Of a stretch of DNA of 64,000 nt, positions 19,224 through 30,298 are shown one piece after another (the stretch's first letter is position 1; the number at the start of each line of letters is the position of its first letter). The position numbers and the translations under genes were made by a program. Origin of the DNA: Pseudomonas sp. RSB 5.4 (GTDB taxonomy: Bacteria; Pseudomonadota; Gammaproteobacteria; Pseudomonadales; Pseudomonadaceae); NCBI RefSeq assembly GCF_037126175.1, contig NZ_CP146986.1, positions 3,252,501 to 3,316,500 of the forward strand. The letters are read 5' to 3'. The notes below the pieces were generated by a model, which was given only the letters and a program-made list of their open reading frames with translations, did not search any database and had not been told where the DNA came from.

Positions 19224-19249
19224 GAGCTGCCGCAGGCTGCGATCTTTTT
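19221..19249 (+). repeat. Single REP, family C (TAGGAGCTGCCGCAGGCTGC)
   Basis: TAGGAGCTGCCGCAGGCTGC followed by GATCTTTTT directly overlaps the bfr stop codon. The same sequence appears as an inverted pair at 41177-41246. Here only one arm is present. Confidence 0.75.
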
Positions 19250-19289
19250 CGATTGCACCGGCAACTCGCGTTAACTTTTCCAGCGCACT

Positions 19290-19328
19290 AAAAAGCCCCG
19301 CCCTCTTACGAGGTGCGGGGCTTTTTTA
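19290..19328 (+). terminator. Rho-independent terminator after bfr
   Basis: AAAAAGCCCCGC and GCGGGGCTTTTTT pair around a CTCTTACGAG-containing loop that can itself form a short stem. Confidence 0.9.
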
Positions 19329-19358
19329 TTGGCAAATCCCGGATCAGATGCAGATCCC

Positions 19359-19446
19359 TGTGGGAGCGGGCTTGCTCGCGAATGCGGTGTATCAGTCAGT
19401 TACTATTTTTCTGATACACCGCATTCGCGAGCAAGCCCGCTCCCAC
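19359..19446. repeat. REP pair, family A
   Basis: Two inverted TGTGGGAGCGGGCTTGCTCG copies with an extended arm (AATGCGGTGTATCAG and its complement) around a small loop. It lies at the convergent bfr-grxD junction. Confidence 0.9.
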
Positions 19447-19455
19447 TAAGCCGGA

Positions 19456-19797
19456 TCAGGCTTCGGACTTGGCCGCAGCAGCCTTGGCCGATGCTTCCTT
19501 GACCAGAGTCTGCAGCTCACCGTTGGCGAACATTTCAGCCATGATGTCGCTGCCGCCGACCAGTTCACCGCCAACCCACAATTGCGGGAAAGTCGGCCAG
19601 TTGGCGTACTTTGGCAGGTTGGCGCGGATTTCCGGGTTCTGCAGGATGTCGACGTAGGCGAACTTCTCGCCACAGCCCATCACGGCCTGCGCAGCTTTCG
19701 CGGAGAAGCCACACTGCGGGGCATTCGGCGAGCCTTTCATGTAAAGCAGAATGGTGTTGTTGGCAATCTGCTCTTTAATCGTTTCGATGATATCCAT
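19456..19797 (-). CDS. grxD: Monothiol glutaredoxin Grx4
   Basis: A 113-residue Grx4-type protein with the CGFS motif (Cys29, in PNAPQCGFSAKA), WPTFPQLWVGGELVGG and an Ala/Lys-rich tail. Grx4 binds a glutathione-ligated [2Fe-2S] cluster as a dimer and hands clusters on. Start 19797 (MDIIETIKEQ) is the family start; 10 upstream in-frame residues are not conserved. It fits the surrounding iron and redox cluster. Confidence 0.95.
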   Translation of the reverse strand: MDIIETIKEQIANNTILLYMKGSPNAPQCGFSAKAAQAVMGCGEKFAYVDILQNPEIRANLPKYANWPTFPQLWVGGELVGGSDIMAEMFANGELQTLVKEASAKAAAAKSEA

Positions 19798-19894
19798 GGA
19801 GCACCTCGGCTGAACTTTCCGACTCATGGGTCGGCACGGTGGCGCATTGTAACGGAATCCCGAGCGCCCTGCTCGGTCTCCCCGACAGACATGC

Positions 19895-22000
19895 TCAAGC
19901 CGCCACCACCGTCACCGGCACGCCGTTGAGCGCCGCGTTGCCCGACAGCTCGTCGAGCTGGCATTCATCGGTCAGGTCGTTGGCGCTCGACCCCGGCTGA
20001 CCGCTGGCAATCGCCATCTGCACCCCCGGACGCGCGTGACCCCAGCCATGCGGCAGGCTGACCACGCCTTTCATCATGTCCAGGCTGCCGAGCACTTCCA
20101 CTTCGATCTGCCCGACCCGCGAACTGACGCGCACCAACTGCCCGTCGTCGAGCCCGCGACTGGCCAGATCATCAGGGTGCATCAGCAGTTGATGACGCGG
20201 CTTACCCTTCACCAGACGATGGTAATTGTGCATCCATGAATTGTTGCTGCGCACATGGCGCCGGCCGATCATCAGCAGCTCATCCGCCGCCGGCGCCTGC
20301 AAGGCGGCAAAGCGTGCGAGATCGGCGAGGATCTCCGGTGGCGCAGCCTGTACCCGTTGATTCGGGGTTTTCAGGCGGGCCGCCAGATTCGGCTTGAGCG
20401 CGCCCAGATCGACGCCGTGCGGATGATCGAACAGCGTCGCCAGCGACAGCTGGTGCGCCGAAGCATCGCCATACAGCCCCATGCGCAGCCCCATATCGAT
20501 CATCTTCGCCGGCGGCATCGTCGGTTTCAGCTCCTTACCGGTCTTCTCGGCAAACGCCTTGGCCAGGCCAACGAAGATCTCCCAGTCGTGTAATGCGCCC
20601 TCGGGCTTGGCGAGAATCGCCCGATTGAAGCGAGTGACGTTGCGCACCGCGAACAGGTTGAACGTAGTGTCGTAGTGATCGTTCTCCAGCGCCGAAGTCG
20701 ACGGCAGGATCAGGTCGGCATAACGCGTGGTTTCGTTGATGTACAGGTCGATGCTGAGCATGAACTCCAGACCATCGAGCGCCTGCTCCAGTTGCCGGCC
20801 GTTCGGTGTCGACAACACCGGATTGCCGGCCACGGTGATCAATGCGCGAATCTGCCCTTCGCCTTCGGTGAGCATCTCTTCGGCCAGCGCCGACACCGGC
20901 AGCTCGCCGCCGTACTCGGGCCGCCCGGACACCCGGCTCTGCCACTTGTTGAAATGCCCACCCGAGGTCGACGCCACCAGATCCACCGCCGGCTCGGTGC
21001 ACAGCGCGCCGCCGACCCGGTCGAGGTTGCCGGTGACCAGATTGATCAACTGCACCACCCAGTGGCACAAGGTGCCGAACGCCTGAGTCGAAACGCCCAT
21101 GCGCCCGTAGCACACCGCGCTCGGCGCAGCAGCGAAATCCCGCGCCAGTTGGCGGATCTGCTCGGCCGGCACCGCACACAGCGGGCTCATGGCTTCGGCA
21201 GTGAACGTTGCGATGGCTGCGCGCACTTCATCGAGGCCATCGACGGGCAAGTGACTGTCGCGGGTCAGGCCTTCTTCGAACAAGGTATTGAGCACGCCGA
21301 ACAGCAACGCCGCGTCGCCACCGGGACGCACGAACAAGTGCTGATCGGCGATGGCCGCCGTTTCGCTGCGCCGGGGATCGACCACCACCACTTTGCCACC
21401 GCGCGCCTGAATCGCCTTCAGGCGTTTCTCGACATCCGGTACGGTCATGATGCTGCCGTTGGATGCCAGCGGATTACCGCCGAGGATCAGCATGAAATCG
21501 GTGTGATCGATGTCCGGGATCGGCAGCAGCAAGCCGTGGCCGTACATCAGGTAACTGCTCAGGTGATGCGGCAACTGGTCGACCGAGGTCGCGGAGAAGC
21601 GATTGCGCGTTTTCAGCAGGCCGAGAAAGTAGTTGCTGTGGGTCATCAGCCCGTAGTTGTGCACGCTCGGATTGCCTTGATAGACCGCCACCGCGTTCTG
21701 GCCGTGACGCTCCTGAATTGCCGCCAGACGCTCGGCCACCAGCGCAAAGGCCTCGTCCCACTCGATCGGCAGCCATTCGCTGCCGACCCGGCGCATCGGC
21801 TGACGCAGGCGATCCGGATCGTTCTGGATGTCTTGCAGGGCCACAGCCTTGGGACAGATGTGCCCGCGACTGAACGTATCGAGGGCATCGCCCTTGATTG
21901 AGGTGATTGCGACGTTACCATCGGTTTCGGTGGTCTCGATGGTCAGGCCGCAAATGGCTTCGCACAGGTGGCAGGCACGGTGATGGAGAGTCTTGGTCAT
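19895..22000 (-). CDS. Molybdopterin-dependent oxidoreductase, single-subunit type
   Basis: A 701-residue DMSO-reductase-superfamily enzyme. The N-terminal [4Fe-4S] motif is RACHLCEAICGL (Cys10, 13, 17) with a fourth Cys in GHICPKA. GGNPLASNG, VDPRRSETA and a C-terminal molydopterin-dinucleotide domain (from about 590, SNNSWMHNYHRL) follow. At the place where formate dehydrogenases carry Cys or SeCys I read SVDQLPHHL, so a formate dehydrogenase role is not supported. No partner subunit or signal peptide is seen, suggesting a soluble cytoplasmic enzyme. It matches the position of PA3534. Substrate unknown. Confidence 0.85.
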   Translation of the reverse strand: MTKTLHHRACHLCEAICGLTIETTETDGNVAITSIKGDALDTFSRGHICPKAVALQDIQNDPDRLRQPMRRVGSEWLPIEWDEAFALVAERLAAIQERHGQNAVAVYQGNPSVHNYGLMTHSNYFLGLLKTRNRFSATSVDQLPHHLSSYLMYGHGLLLPIPDIDHTDFMLILGGNPLASNGSIMTVPDVEKRLKAIQARGGKVVVVDPRRSETAAIADQHLFVRPGGDAALLFGVLNTLFEEGLTRDSHLPVDGLDEVRAAIATFTAEAMSPLCAVPAEQIRQLARDFAAAPSAVCYGRMGVSTQAFGTLCHWVVQLINLVTGNLDRVGGALCTEPAVDLVASTSGGHFNKWQSRVSGRPEYGGELPVSALAEEMLTEGEGQIRALITVAGNPVLSTPNGRQLEQALDGLEFMLSIDLYINETTRYADLILPSTSALENDHYDTTFNLFAVRNVTRFNRAILAKPEGALHDWEIFVGLAKAFAEKTGKELKPTMPPAKMIDMGLRMGLYGDASAHQLSLATLFDHPHGVDLGALKPNLAARLKTPNQRVQAAPPEILADLARFAALQAPAADELLMIGRRHVRSNNSWMHNYHRLVKGKPRHQLLMHPDDLASRGLDDGQLVRVSSRVGQIEVEVLGSLDMMKGVVSLPHGWGHARPGVQMAIASGQPGSSANDLTDECQLDELSGNAALNGVPVTVVAA

Positions 22001-22137
22001 GGCCAGTCTCTGTCTTGTTCTGGGCAGGCAACGGACGTGCCTGCGGGAACAAAACTATGGCCCGTGTGCAGGAGCGACGCCAGCGACGTTCGTCTTGTGA
22101 ATCGACGGCTATCAGGCGAGCCGATAGCTCGTCAGGC

Positions 22138-22428
22138 TCAGTTGGACGGCAACTGCGGCGGCGCCTGCAACTGGATTTCCTGAATGGTTTCGATCTGCTC
22201 GTGGGCGACGTGCACGCCGGTGAGTTCGCCGATCAGTCGCCAGTGCTCGTCGAGCCCTGCGCTGATAGTCGCCATGCGATCGATCATCTGGCGACTGGCA
22301 GCCTTGACCACATCATCTTCGCTGCGCAGCAGTTCGAAGGACATTGACGTCACCGAGGCGGTGAGATGGGTCAGTGAGCGAGCCGTGTGGCCCAGCAATT
22401 CCATTAACAATTGTTCTTTCGATTCCAT
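22138..22428 (-). CDS. Small conserved helical protein of unknown function
   Basis: A 96-residue, mostly helical protein (MESKEQLLMELLGHTARSLT; later MIDRMATISAGLDEHWRLIG) without membrane segments or a recognisable motif. It ends in a Gln/Pro-rich tail. It sits between the oxidoreductase and argF, where Pseudomonas genomes carry short hypothetical genes. The start at 22428 is the best-supported Met; an upstream ATG would add 15 residues. No function is proposed. Confidence 0.65.
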   Translation of the reverse strand: MESKEQLLMELLGHTARSLTHLTASVTSMSFELLRSEDDVVKAASRQMIDRMATISAGLDEHWRLIGELTGVHVAHEQIETIQEIQLQAPPQLPSN

Positions 22429-22831
22429 GCGGAGGCTTCCTGCGTCGCTCGAAAGGTAGTTATAACCCAGCACTTTGCATTAGCAAATGTTTCAACCGGC
22501 CATCCGACCAAGCGAAGCCGTGGCCGGGCAGTCGCAAACCGACCCGACCTGCCCCATCCCCGCCACAGCGGATTGCCAAGCCCCGCGGCGCCAGTGTACA
22601 AATGAGTCCGTTACACGCCTCAACCCGGCTTCTACTGCGCGACTGCAACACTCTGTCGCCGCTGCAAACTCCGCAAAAACCGTAGCCTATTGGCGTAACG
22701 CGACATTTAGTGTCAATATCGCGCCTTCCCCTATTTCGTCGCCCCGTGCGGCTTACGCCGCAGGTCTCGCCCGTTGTTCCGTTAAACAAGGCTTTGAGCA
22801 TCTGCGGTTTGTAGCAAAAAGGTAGTCAATG
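22429..22831. other. argF upstream region
   Basis: About 400 bases with no supported gene. It contains TGTCGC at 22654-22659, a hexamer found in Pseudomonas ArgR half-sites, but the rest of that consensus fits only partly. AAGGTAG just before argF acts as its ribosome binding site. Nothing else stands out. Confidence 0.5.
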
Positions 22832-23752
22832 ATGAGCGCAAGGCACTTTCTCGCCCTGATGGATTGCACGCCCGAAGAGCTGGTCAGCGTGATCCGTCGA
22901 GGCGTTGAGCTCAAGGACCTGCGTAACCGCGGCGTACTGTTCGAGCCTCTGAAAAACCGCGTCCTGGGGATGATCTTCGAGAAGTCCTCGACCCGTACCC
23001 GGATCTCCTTCGAGGCCGGCATGATCCAGCTCGGTGGCCAGGCAATCTTCCTGTCGCCGCGCGACACCCAGTTGGGCCGTGGCGAGCCGATCGGCGACTG
23101 CGCCATCGTCATGTCGAGCATGCTCGATGCGGTGATGATCCGTACCTTTGCCCACAGCACCCTGACCGAATTCGCTGCCAACTCGCGCGTGCCGGTGATC
23201 AACGGCCTGTCCGATGACCTGCACCCGTGCCAGTTGCTGGCCGACATGCAGACCTTCCTTGAGCACCGTGGCTCGATCCAGGGCAAGACCGTGGCCTGGA
23301 TCGGCGACGGCAACAACATGTGCAACAGCTATATAGAAGCGGCGATCCAGTTCGACTTCCAGTTGCGCATCGCCTGCCCGGAAGGCTACGAGCCAAATCC
23401 TGAGTTCGTCGCCCGCGCCGGCGATCGTGTGACCATCGTCCGCGATCCGCAGGACGCTGTGCGCGGTGCGCATCTGGTGAGCACCGACGTCTGGACTTCG
23501 ATGGGTCAGGAAGAGGAAACTGCCAAGCGCCTGAAGCTATTCGCACCGTTCCAGGTGACCCGCGCCCTGCTCGATCTGGCGGCCGAAGATGTGCTGTTCA
23601 TGCACTGCCTGCCAGCGCACCGCGGTGAAGAAATCAGCCTCGACCTGCTTGATGACCCGCGCTCCGTCGCCTGGGATCAGGCAGAAAACCGTCTCCACGC
23701 ACAGAAGGCCCTGCTCGAGTTCCTCGTCGAACCGGCATATCACCACGCATGA
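22832..23752 (+). CDS. argF: Ornithine carbamoyltransferase, anabolic
   Basis: A 306-residue carbamoyltransferase converting ornithine and carbamoyl phosphate to citrulline. The carbamoyl-phosphate loop SSTRTR is near residue 50, [11 protein letters not shown] near 132, and the ornithine-site motif [12 protein letters not shown] near 270. The start [10 protein letters not shown] is the conserved one; an ATG directly before it adds one Met. It is translationally coupled to the ABC ATPase gene behind it (ATGA overlap). Confidence 0.96.
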   Translation: MSARHFLALMDCTPEELVSVIRRGVELKDLRNRGVLFEPLKNRVLGMIFEKSSTRTRISFEAGMIQLGGQAIFLSPRDTQLGRGEPIGDCAIVMSSMLDAVMIRTFAHSTLTEFAANSRVPVINGLSDDLHPCQLLADMQTFLEHRGSIQGKTVAWIGDGNNMCNSYIEAAIQFDFQLRIACPEGYEPNPEFVARAGDRVTIVRDPQDAVRGAHLVSTDVWTSMGQEEETAKRLKLFAPFQVTRALLDLAAEDVLFMHCLPAHRGEEISLDLLDDPRSVAWDQAENRLHAQKALLEFLVEPAYHHA

Positions 23753-24858
23753 GCCATGAATTACTGCTGAACCTGCGCAACCTTGCTTGCGGCTATCAAG
23801 ATCAACGTGTGGTGCAGAACCTCAATCTGCACCTCAACGCCGGTGACATCGGTTGCCTGCTCGGCTCGTCCGGCTGCGGCAAGACCACCACCCTGCGCGC
23901 GATTGCCGGTTTTGAACCGGTGCACGAAGGTGAAATCACCCTGGGAGGTGAAACCATCTCCAGCGCCGGTTTCACTCTGGCACCAGAGAAACGCCGGATC
24001 GGCATGGTGTTTCAGGATTACGCGCTGTTCCCGCACCTGAGCGTCGCGGACAACATCGCCTTCGGTATCCGCAAGCATCCGAACAAGGAGCGCGTCACCG
24101 AGGAGCTGCTGGAACTGGTCAACCTGAAGAACCTCGGCAAGCGCTTCCCCCACGAGTTATCGGGAGGCCAGCAACAGCGTGTCGCCCTCGCCCGGGCTCT
24201 GGCGCCGGAGCCGCAATTGCTGCTGCTCGACGAGCCGTTCTCCAACCTCGATGGCGAACTGCGGCGCAAGCTCAGCCACGAAGTGCGTGACATCCTCAAG
24301 GCCCGTGGCACCAGTGCGATTCTGGTGACCCACGACCAGGAAGAAGCCTTCGCCGTCAGCGATCACGTTGGCGTGTTCAAGGAAGGTCGGCTGGAGCAGT
24401 GGGACACGCCCTACAACCTCTACCACGAGCCAGCGACGCCGTTTGTCGCCAGCTTCATCGGTCAGGGTTATTTCATTCGCGGCCAGCTCGGCAGCCCGGA
24501 ATCGGTGCAGACCGAACTCGGTGAACTGCGCGGCAACCGGGCCTACACCTGGCCGGTGGGCGGTGCGGTGGATGTGTTGCTGCGTCCGGATGACATTGTT
24601 TATGCGCCGGACAGCGGGTTGAAAGCGCGGATCGTCGGCAAGACGTTCCTTGGCGCCTCAACCCTGTATCGCCTGCAACTGCCGACCGGTGCGCAACTGG
24701 AATCGATCTTCCCGAGCCATGCAGACCATCAGGTCGGTGCGGATGTGGGGATTCGGGTCGCCGCCGAACACCTCGTCCTGTTCCAGGCCAGCGGCAGTAC
24801 CGCGGCACAAATCCCGGCGGCGGAAAACGGCGTTCGCCGCTACAGCGCTGCACTCTGA
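23749..24858 (+). CDS. ABC transporter ATP-binding protein (Fe3+/spermidine/putrescine class) without adjacent permease
   Basis: A 369-residue ATPase: Walker [12 protein letters not shown]-loop [11 protein letters not shown], signature [15 protein letters not shown], Walker [14 protein letters not shown]-loop THDQ. A C-terminal TOBE-type domain follows ([15 protein letters not shown] and further). This is the CUT1/FbpC/PotA subfamily that energises import of iron, polyamines or similar ligands. It overlaps argF by 4 bases, but no permease or binding protein lies nearby, so its partners are elsewhere. An arginine or polyamine link is only suggested by the operon. Confidence 0.88.
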   Translation: MSHELLLNLRNLACGYQDQRVVQNLNLHLNAGDIGCLLGSSGCGKTTTLRAIAGFEPVHEGEITLGGETISSAGFTLAPEKRRIGMVFQDYALFPHLSVADNIAFGIRKHPNKERVTEELLELVNLKNLGKRFPHELSGGQQQRVALARALAPEPQLLLLDEPFSNLDGELRRKLSHEVRDILKARGTSAILVTHDQEEAFAVSDHVGVFKEGRLEQWDTPYNLYHEPATPFVASFIGQGYFIRGQLGSPESVQTELGELRGNRAYTWPVGGAVDVLLRPDDIVYAPDSGLKARIVGKTFLGASTLYRLQLPTGAQLESIFPSHADHQVGADVGIRVAAEHLVLFQASGSTAAQIPAAENGVRRYSAAL

Positions 24859-24876
24859 TCCGCCCCGGATCAAAAC

Positions 24877-24966
24877 TGTGGGAGCGGGCTTGCTCGCGAA
24901 TGCGCTGTGTCAGTCAACGAAGAGGTCGTCTGACACAGCGCATTCGCGAGCAAGCCCGCTCCCACA
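24877..24966. repeat. REP pair, family A
   Basis: Inverted TGTGGGAGCGGGCTTGCTCG copies with long arms (AATGCGCTGTGTCAG and complement), at the convergent junction between the ABC ATPase and PhzF genes. Confidence 0.9.
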
Positions 24967-24978
24967 ATTGGTTTTGGG

Positions 24979-25761
24979 TCAGCCTAGAATCAACGTACCG
25001 CTCGCCACCAGCGTCGCATTCCCGCCAATCTTCACCCGCTCACCTTCCAGCCGGCAGAATAACTCCCCGCCCCGCGCCGAGCGCTGGCACGCGGTCAAAC
25101 TGGACTTGCCCAGGCGTTTCGACCAGTACGGAATCAAGCTGCAATGCGTCGAACCAGTGACCGGATCTTCGTTGATGCCGATCGCCGGGGCGAAATAACG
25201 CGAGACGAAATCATGCTGATTGCCGCGTGCCGTCACGATCGCGCCGAGCCACGGCAATTTCGCCAGCGCGACCATGTCCGGCTTGCAGTCGAGCACCGCC
25301 TGCTCCGACTCGAGCACCACGAACAACTCGTTGGAACCAAGCACATCCACCGCCTCGACGCCCAGCGCACGCTCGACATCCAGCGTCACGCCAATCTCTG
25401 ACGGCACAATTGAAGGGAAGTCCAGCCACAGGCGATCGCCTTCACGACTGACACTCAACGGCCCGGACTTGCAGATGAAGTCCAGCCGCTCGGTGGTTTC
25501 CTTGTAGACCTCGAACAACACATAGGCGCTGGCCAGCGTCGCATGCCCGCACAATGGCACCTCGGTGGTCGGGGTGAACCAGCGGATATGCCACGCCGCG
25601 CCTTCGCGCACCACAAACGCGGTTTCCGCCAGATTGTGCTCGGCGGCGATCTTCTGCATCAGCTCATCCGCAAGCCATGCATCGAGCCGATAAACCATCG
25701 CCGGATTGCCACTGAACGGCCGATCGCTGAACGCGTCGACTTGATAAAACTCAAGCTGCAT
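24979..25761 (-). CDS. PhzF family isomerase-like protein
   Basis: A 260-residue member of the PhzF/DapF fold. MQLEFYQVDAFSDRPFSGNP at the start, the catalytic Glu in HNLAETAFV, RWFTPTTEVPLCGHATLASA and EDPVTGSTH are all conserved. True PhzF acts in phenazine synthesis, but stand-alone paralogues like this are widespread and of unknown substrate; no other phz gene is present. It precedes ybaK on the same strand only if read rightwards; here both run leftwards with about 95 bases between, so cotranscription from ybaK is possible. Confidence 0.88.
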   Translation of the reverse strand: MQLEFYQVDAFSDRPFSGNPAMVYRLDAWLADELMQKIAAEHNLAETAFVVREGAAWHIRWFTPTTEVPLCGHATLASAYVLFEVYKETTERLDFICKSGPLSVSREGDRLWLDFPSIVPSEIGVTLDVERALGVEAVDVLGSNELFVVLESEQAVLDCKPDMVALAKLPWLGAIVTARGNQHDFVSRYFAPAIGINEDPVTGSTHCSLIPYWSKRLGKSSLTACQRSARGGELFCRLEGERVKIGGNATLVASGTLILG

Positions 25762-25856
25762 AACCTTCTCCCTAAGTCCGTGGGCAGAGCATGCAACGCG
25801 GGCCGGATCAGCGCCAGTGACAGAACCGGCCAATTTTCTGCATACAGCGATGAGGG

Positions 25857-26327
25857 TTACGCACGGCCGATATCGGCAAATTTGGCCTGGGTGTGCTCAG
25901 CCAGCACCGCCGGCGCCAGTTCGACTTCGAGGCCACGTCGACCCGCACTGACATAAATAGTCGCAAAACCCTGGGCCGAGTTATCAATGAAGGTGCGCAG
26001 GCGTTTTTTCTGCCCCAGCGGACTGATGCCGCCCAACAGGTAACCGGTGGAACGCTGCGCGGCAGCCGGGTCGGCCATTTCGACTTTTTTCACCCCAGCA
26101 GCATGCGCCAGGCCCTTGAGGTCAAGGCTTCCGACGACCGGCACCACCGCCACCAACAATTCACCTTTTTCACTGGCGGCCAGCAGCGTCTTGAACACCT
26201 GAGCCGGCTCGAGCGCCAGCTTCTCTGCGGCCTCCAGCCCATAGGACGCAGCCTTGGGATCATGTTCGTAACTGTGCACGCGATGTTCGGCACGAACTTT
26301 TTTCAACAAGTCCAACGCAGGGGTCAT
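25857..26327 (-). CDS. ybaK: Cys-tRNA(Pro)/Cys-tRNA(Cys) deacylase YbaK
   Basis: A 156-residue YbaK/EbsC-type editing protein which hydrolyses Cys mischarged on tRNA-Pro. [20 protein letters not shown] carries the conserved Lys, and [20 protein letters not shown] the family's GGxSPxG motif. Length is normal. It is divergent from glpF. Confidence 0.93.
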   Translation of the reverse strand: MTPALDLLKKVRAEHRVHSYEHDPKAASYGLEAAEKLALEPAQVFKTLLAASEKGELLVAVVPVVGSLDLKGLAHAAGVKKVEMADPAAAQRSTGYLLGGISPLGQKKRLRTFIDNSAQGFATIYVSAGRRGLEVELAPAVLAEHTQAKFADIGRA

Positions 26328-26688
26328 GGCAGCTCCAGGCTCGGCATCAACAGAAAATCCTGCGCCGGATTCTAGGCCATCACCTCGCAAAAGGCTCTAG
26401 CGCAAGCCCCGTTTTTCGGGCTTTACAGGCGAATCACCGGGCTATCGCCGCAGTCACCCGCAGGATCATTCAACAGGTTGATAGTTTAATTGTGACCGAT
26501 GGTTCACTTTCGACCTTTGACAGGTTTGTTTCTTGTCTATATTTTTTCGAATCTGAATAATGTAAGAATTATCATCACCGCAGCACCCAGCAGTAAACCG
26601 GGAACAGGATGGGGATCCTGCCTCGGCGAAAATCGCGCCTTGCCCTGACGGCAAATGCGCCAGACAACAACAAAAATCGAGGTTTTCA
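26328..26688. other. ybaK-glpF divergent intergenic region
   Basis: About 360 bases containing the glpF promoter. TTTTTTCGAA at 26542-26551 matches 9 of 10 positions of the enterobacterial GlpR half-operator WATKYTCGWW, so this is a possible GlpR site, weaker than those before glpD. Segment 26480-26590 is AT-rich. No gene is supported. Confidence 0.5.
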
Positions 26689-29120
<2,432 letters not shown>

Positions 29121-29215
29121 GCCAACCTTCAGAGACTGATAGGCAACTAACTGGTCGGGAGGAGATTCCTGCGGCATCATGGGCAAATTTTGCACGGCAG
29201 CCCAAAGGAAGCCCC

Positions 29216-29971
29216 ATGAATCTGCCTCCCCGTCAGCAGCAAATCCTCGAGCTGGTCCGCGAACGCGGCTATGTGAGCATCGAGGAAATGGCTACGCTGT
29301 TCGTTGTTACCCCGCAAACCATCCGCCGCGATATCAATCAGCTCGCGGAAGCCAATCTGTTGCGTCGCTACCATGGCGGCGCGGCCTATGATTCCAGCGT
29401 CGAAAACACCGCCTATGCGATGCGCGCCGACCAGATGCGCGATGAAAAACAACGCATTGGCGAAGCCATCGCCGCGCAGATCCCCGATCACGCCTCGCTG
29501 TTCATCAACATCGGCACCACCACCGAATCGATTGCCCGCGCTCTGCTCAATCACAACCATCTGAAGATCATCACCAACAACCTGCACGTCGCCTCGATGC
29601 TCAGTGCCAAGGATGATTTCGATGTGCTGCTGACCGGCGGCAACGTGCGCCGTGACGGCGGTGTGGTGGGTCAGGCGAGTGTGGATTTCATCAATCAGTT
29701 CAAGGTTGATTTCGCGCTGGTGGGCATCAGCGGCATCGACGAAGACGGCAGCCTGCTCGACTTCGACTATCAGGAAGTGCGCGTATCGCAGGCGATCATC
29801 GCCAATGCGCGGCAGGTGATTCTGGCGGCGGATTCCAGCAAGTTCGGGCGCAATGCAATGATCCGCCTCGGTCCGATCAGCCTGATCGACTGCCTCGTGA
29901 CCGATCAGCAGCCGGTGCCGGCACTGGCGCAACTGCTGAGCCAACACAAGATTCGTCTGGAAGTCGTTTAA
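29216..29971 (+). CDS. glpR: DeoR-family glycerol-3-phosphate regulon repressor
   Basis: A 251-residue DeoR-type repressor. The N-terminal winged helix ([20 protein letters not shown], then [20 protein letters not shown]) is followed by the sugar-phosphate-sensing domain with [13 protein letters not shown] and [14 protein letters not shown]. It represses glp genes until glycerol 3-phosphate binds. GlpR-like operators are seen ahead of glpD. It lies 95 bases after glpK. Confidence 0.95.
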   Translation: MNLPPRQQQILELVRERGYVSIEEMATLFVVTPQTIRRDINQLAEANLLRRYHGGAAYDSSVENTAYAMRADQMRDEKQRIGEAIAAQIPDHASLFINIGTTTESIARALLNHNHLKIITNNLHVASMLSAKDDFDVLLTGGNVRRDGGVVGQASVDFINQFKVDFALVGISGIDEDGSLLDFDYQEVRVSQAIIANARQVILAADSSKFGRNAMIRLGPISLIDCLVTDQQPVPALAQLLSQHKIRLEVV

Positions 29972-29992
29972 ATCCTACTGGGCGCAGCTCCC

Positions 29993-30127
29993 CTGTGGCG
30001 AGGGAGCTTGCTCCCGCTGGGCTGCGAAGCGGCCCCAAAACCATCCAGCCCGATTCATCCAGCCACGCCTTGCGCACCGGATTTACGACGGCTGCGCCGC
30101 CGAGCGGGAGCAAGCTCCCTCGCCACA
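29993..30127. repeat. REP pair, family B
   Basis: TGTGGCGAGGGAGCTTGCTC and its complement at the right end face each other about 90 bases apart, between glpR and glpD. The left copy extends with CCGCTGGGCTGCGAAGCGG. Confidence 0.88.
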
Positions 30128-30147
30128 ACAGTGCTTAAGCAATTCTA

Positions 30148-30157
30148 AATGTTCGAA
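30148..30157 (+). promoter_or_regulatory. Candidate GlpR half-operator upstream of glpD
   Basis: AATGTTCGAA fits all ten positions of the enterobacterial GlpR half-operator WATKYTCGWW, about 140 bases before the glpD start. Confidence 0.5.
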
Positions 30158-30230
30158 AATTTCTTTTAGCCGCCCTTCGATGAGTTTTTTCAATCGAACG
30201 TGACTGGCTGCGCGCGTCTTTATGGGCTAC

Positions 30231-30260
30231 CATTTTCGCAAATGAACATTCATGTTCGAT
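30231..30260 (+). promoter_or_regulatory. Candidate GlpR operator cluster immediately upstream of glpD
   Basis: CATTTTCGCA, then the perfect palindrome GAACAT-TC-ATGTTC (30244-30257), then ATGTTCGAT. Several GlpR-like half-sites in 30 bases, ending about 40 bases before the glpD ATG, would put a bound repressor over the promoter. Confidence 0.6.
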
Positions 30261-30298
30261 TTCCAAGACAGAAAATCAAAAGAGCCCGAGGCCAGCCG

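Noticed and set aside
22640..22831. Full ArgR operator before argF
   Set aside because: Only one TGTCGC half-site fits; the remaining consensus positions do not, so it is noted but not called.
24979..25761. Phenazine biosynthesis inferred from the PhzF-like protein
   Set aside because: No other phz gene is in the window and PhzF paralogues are widespread in non-producers.
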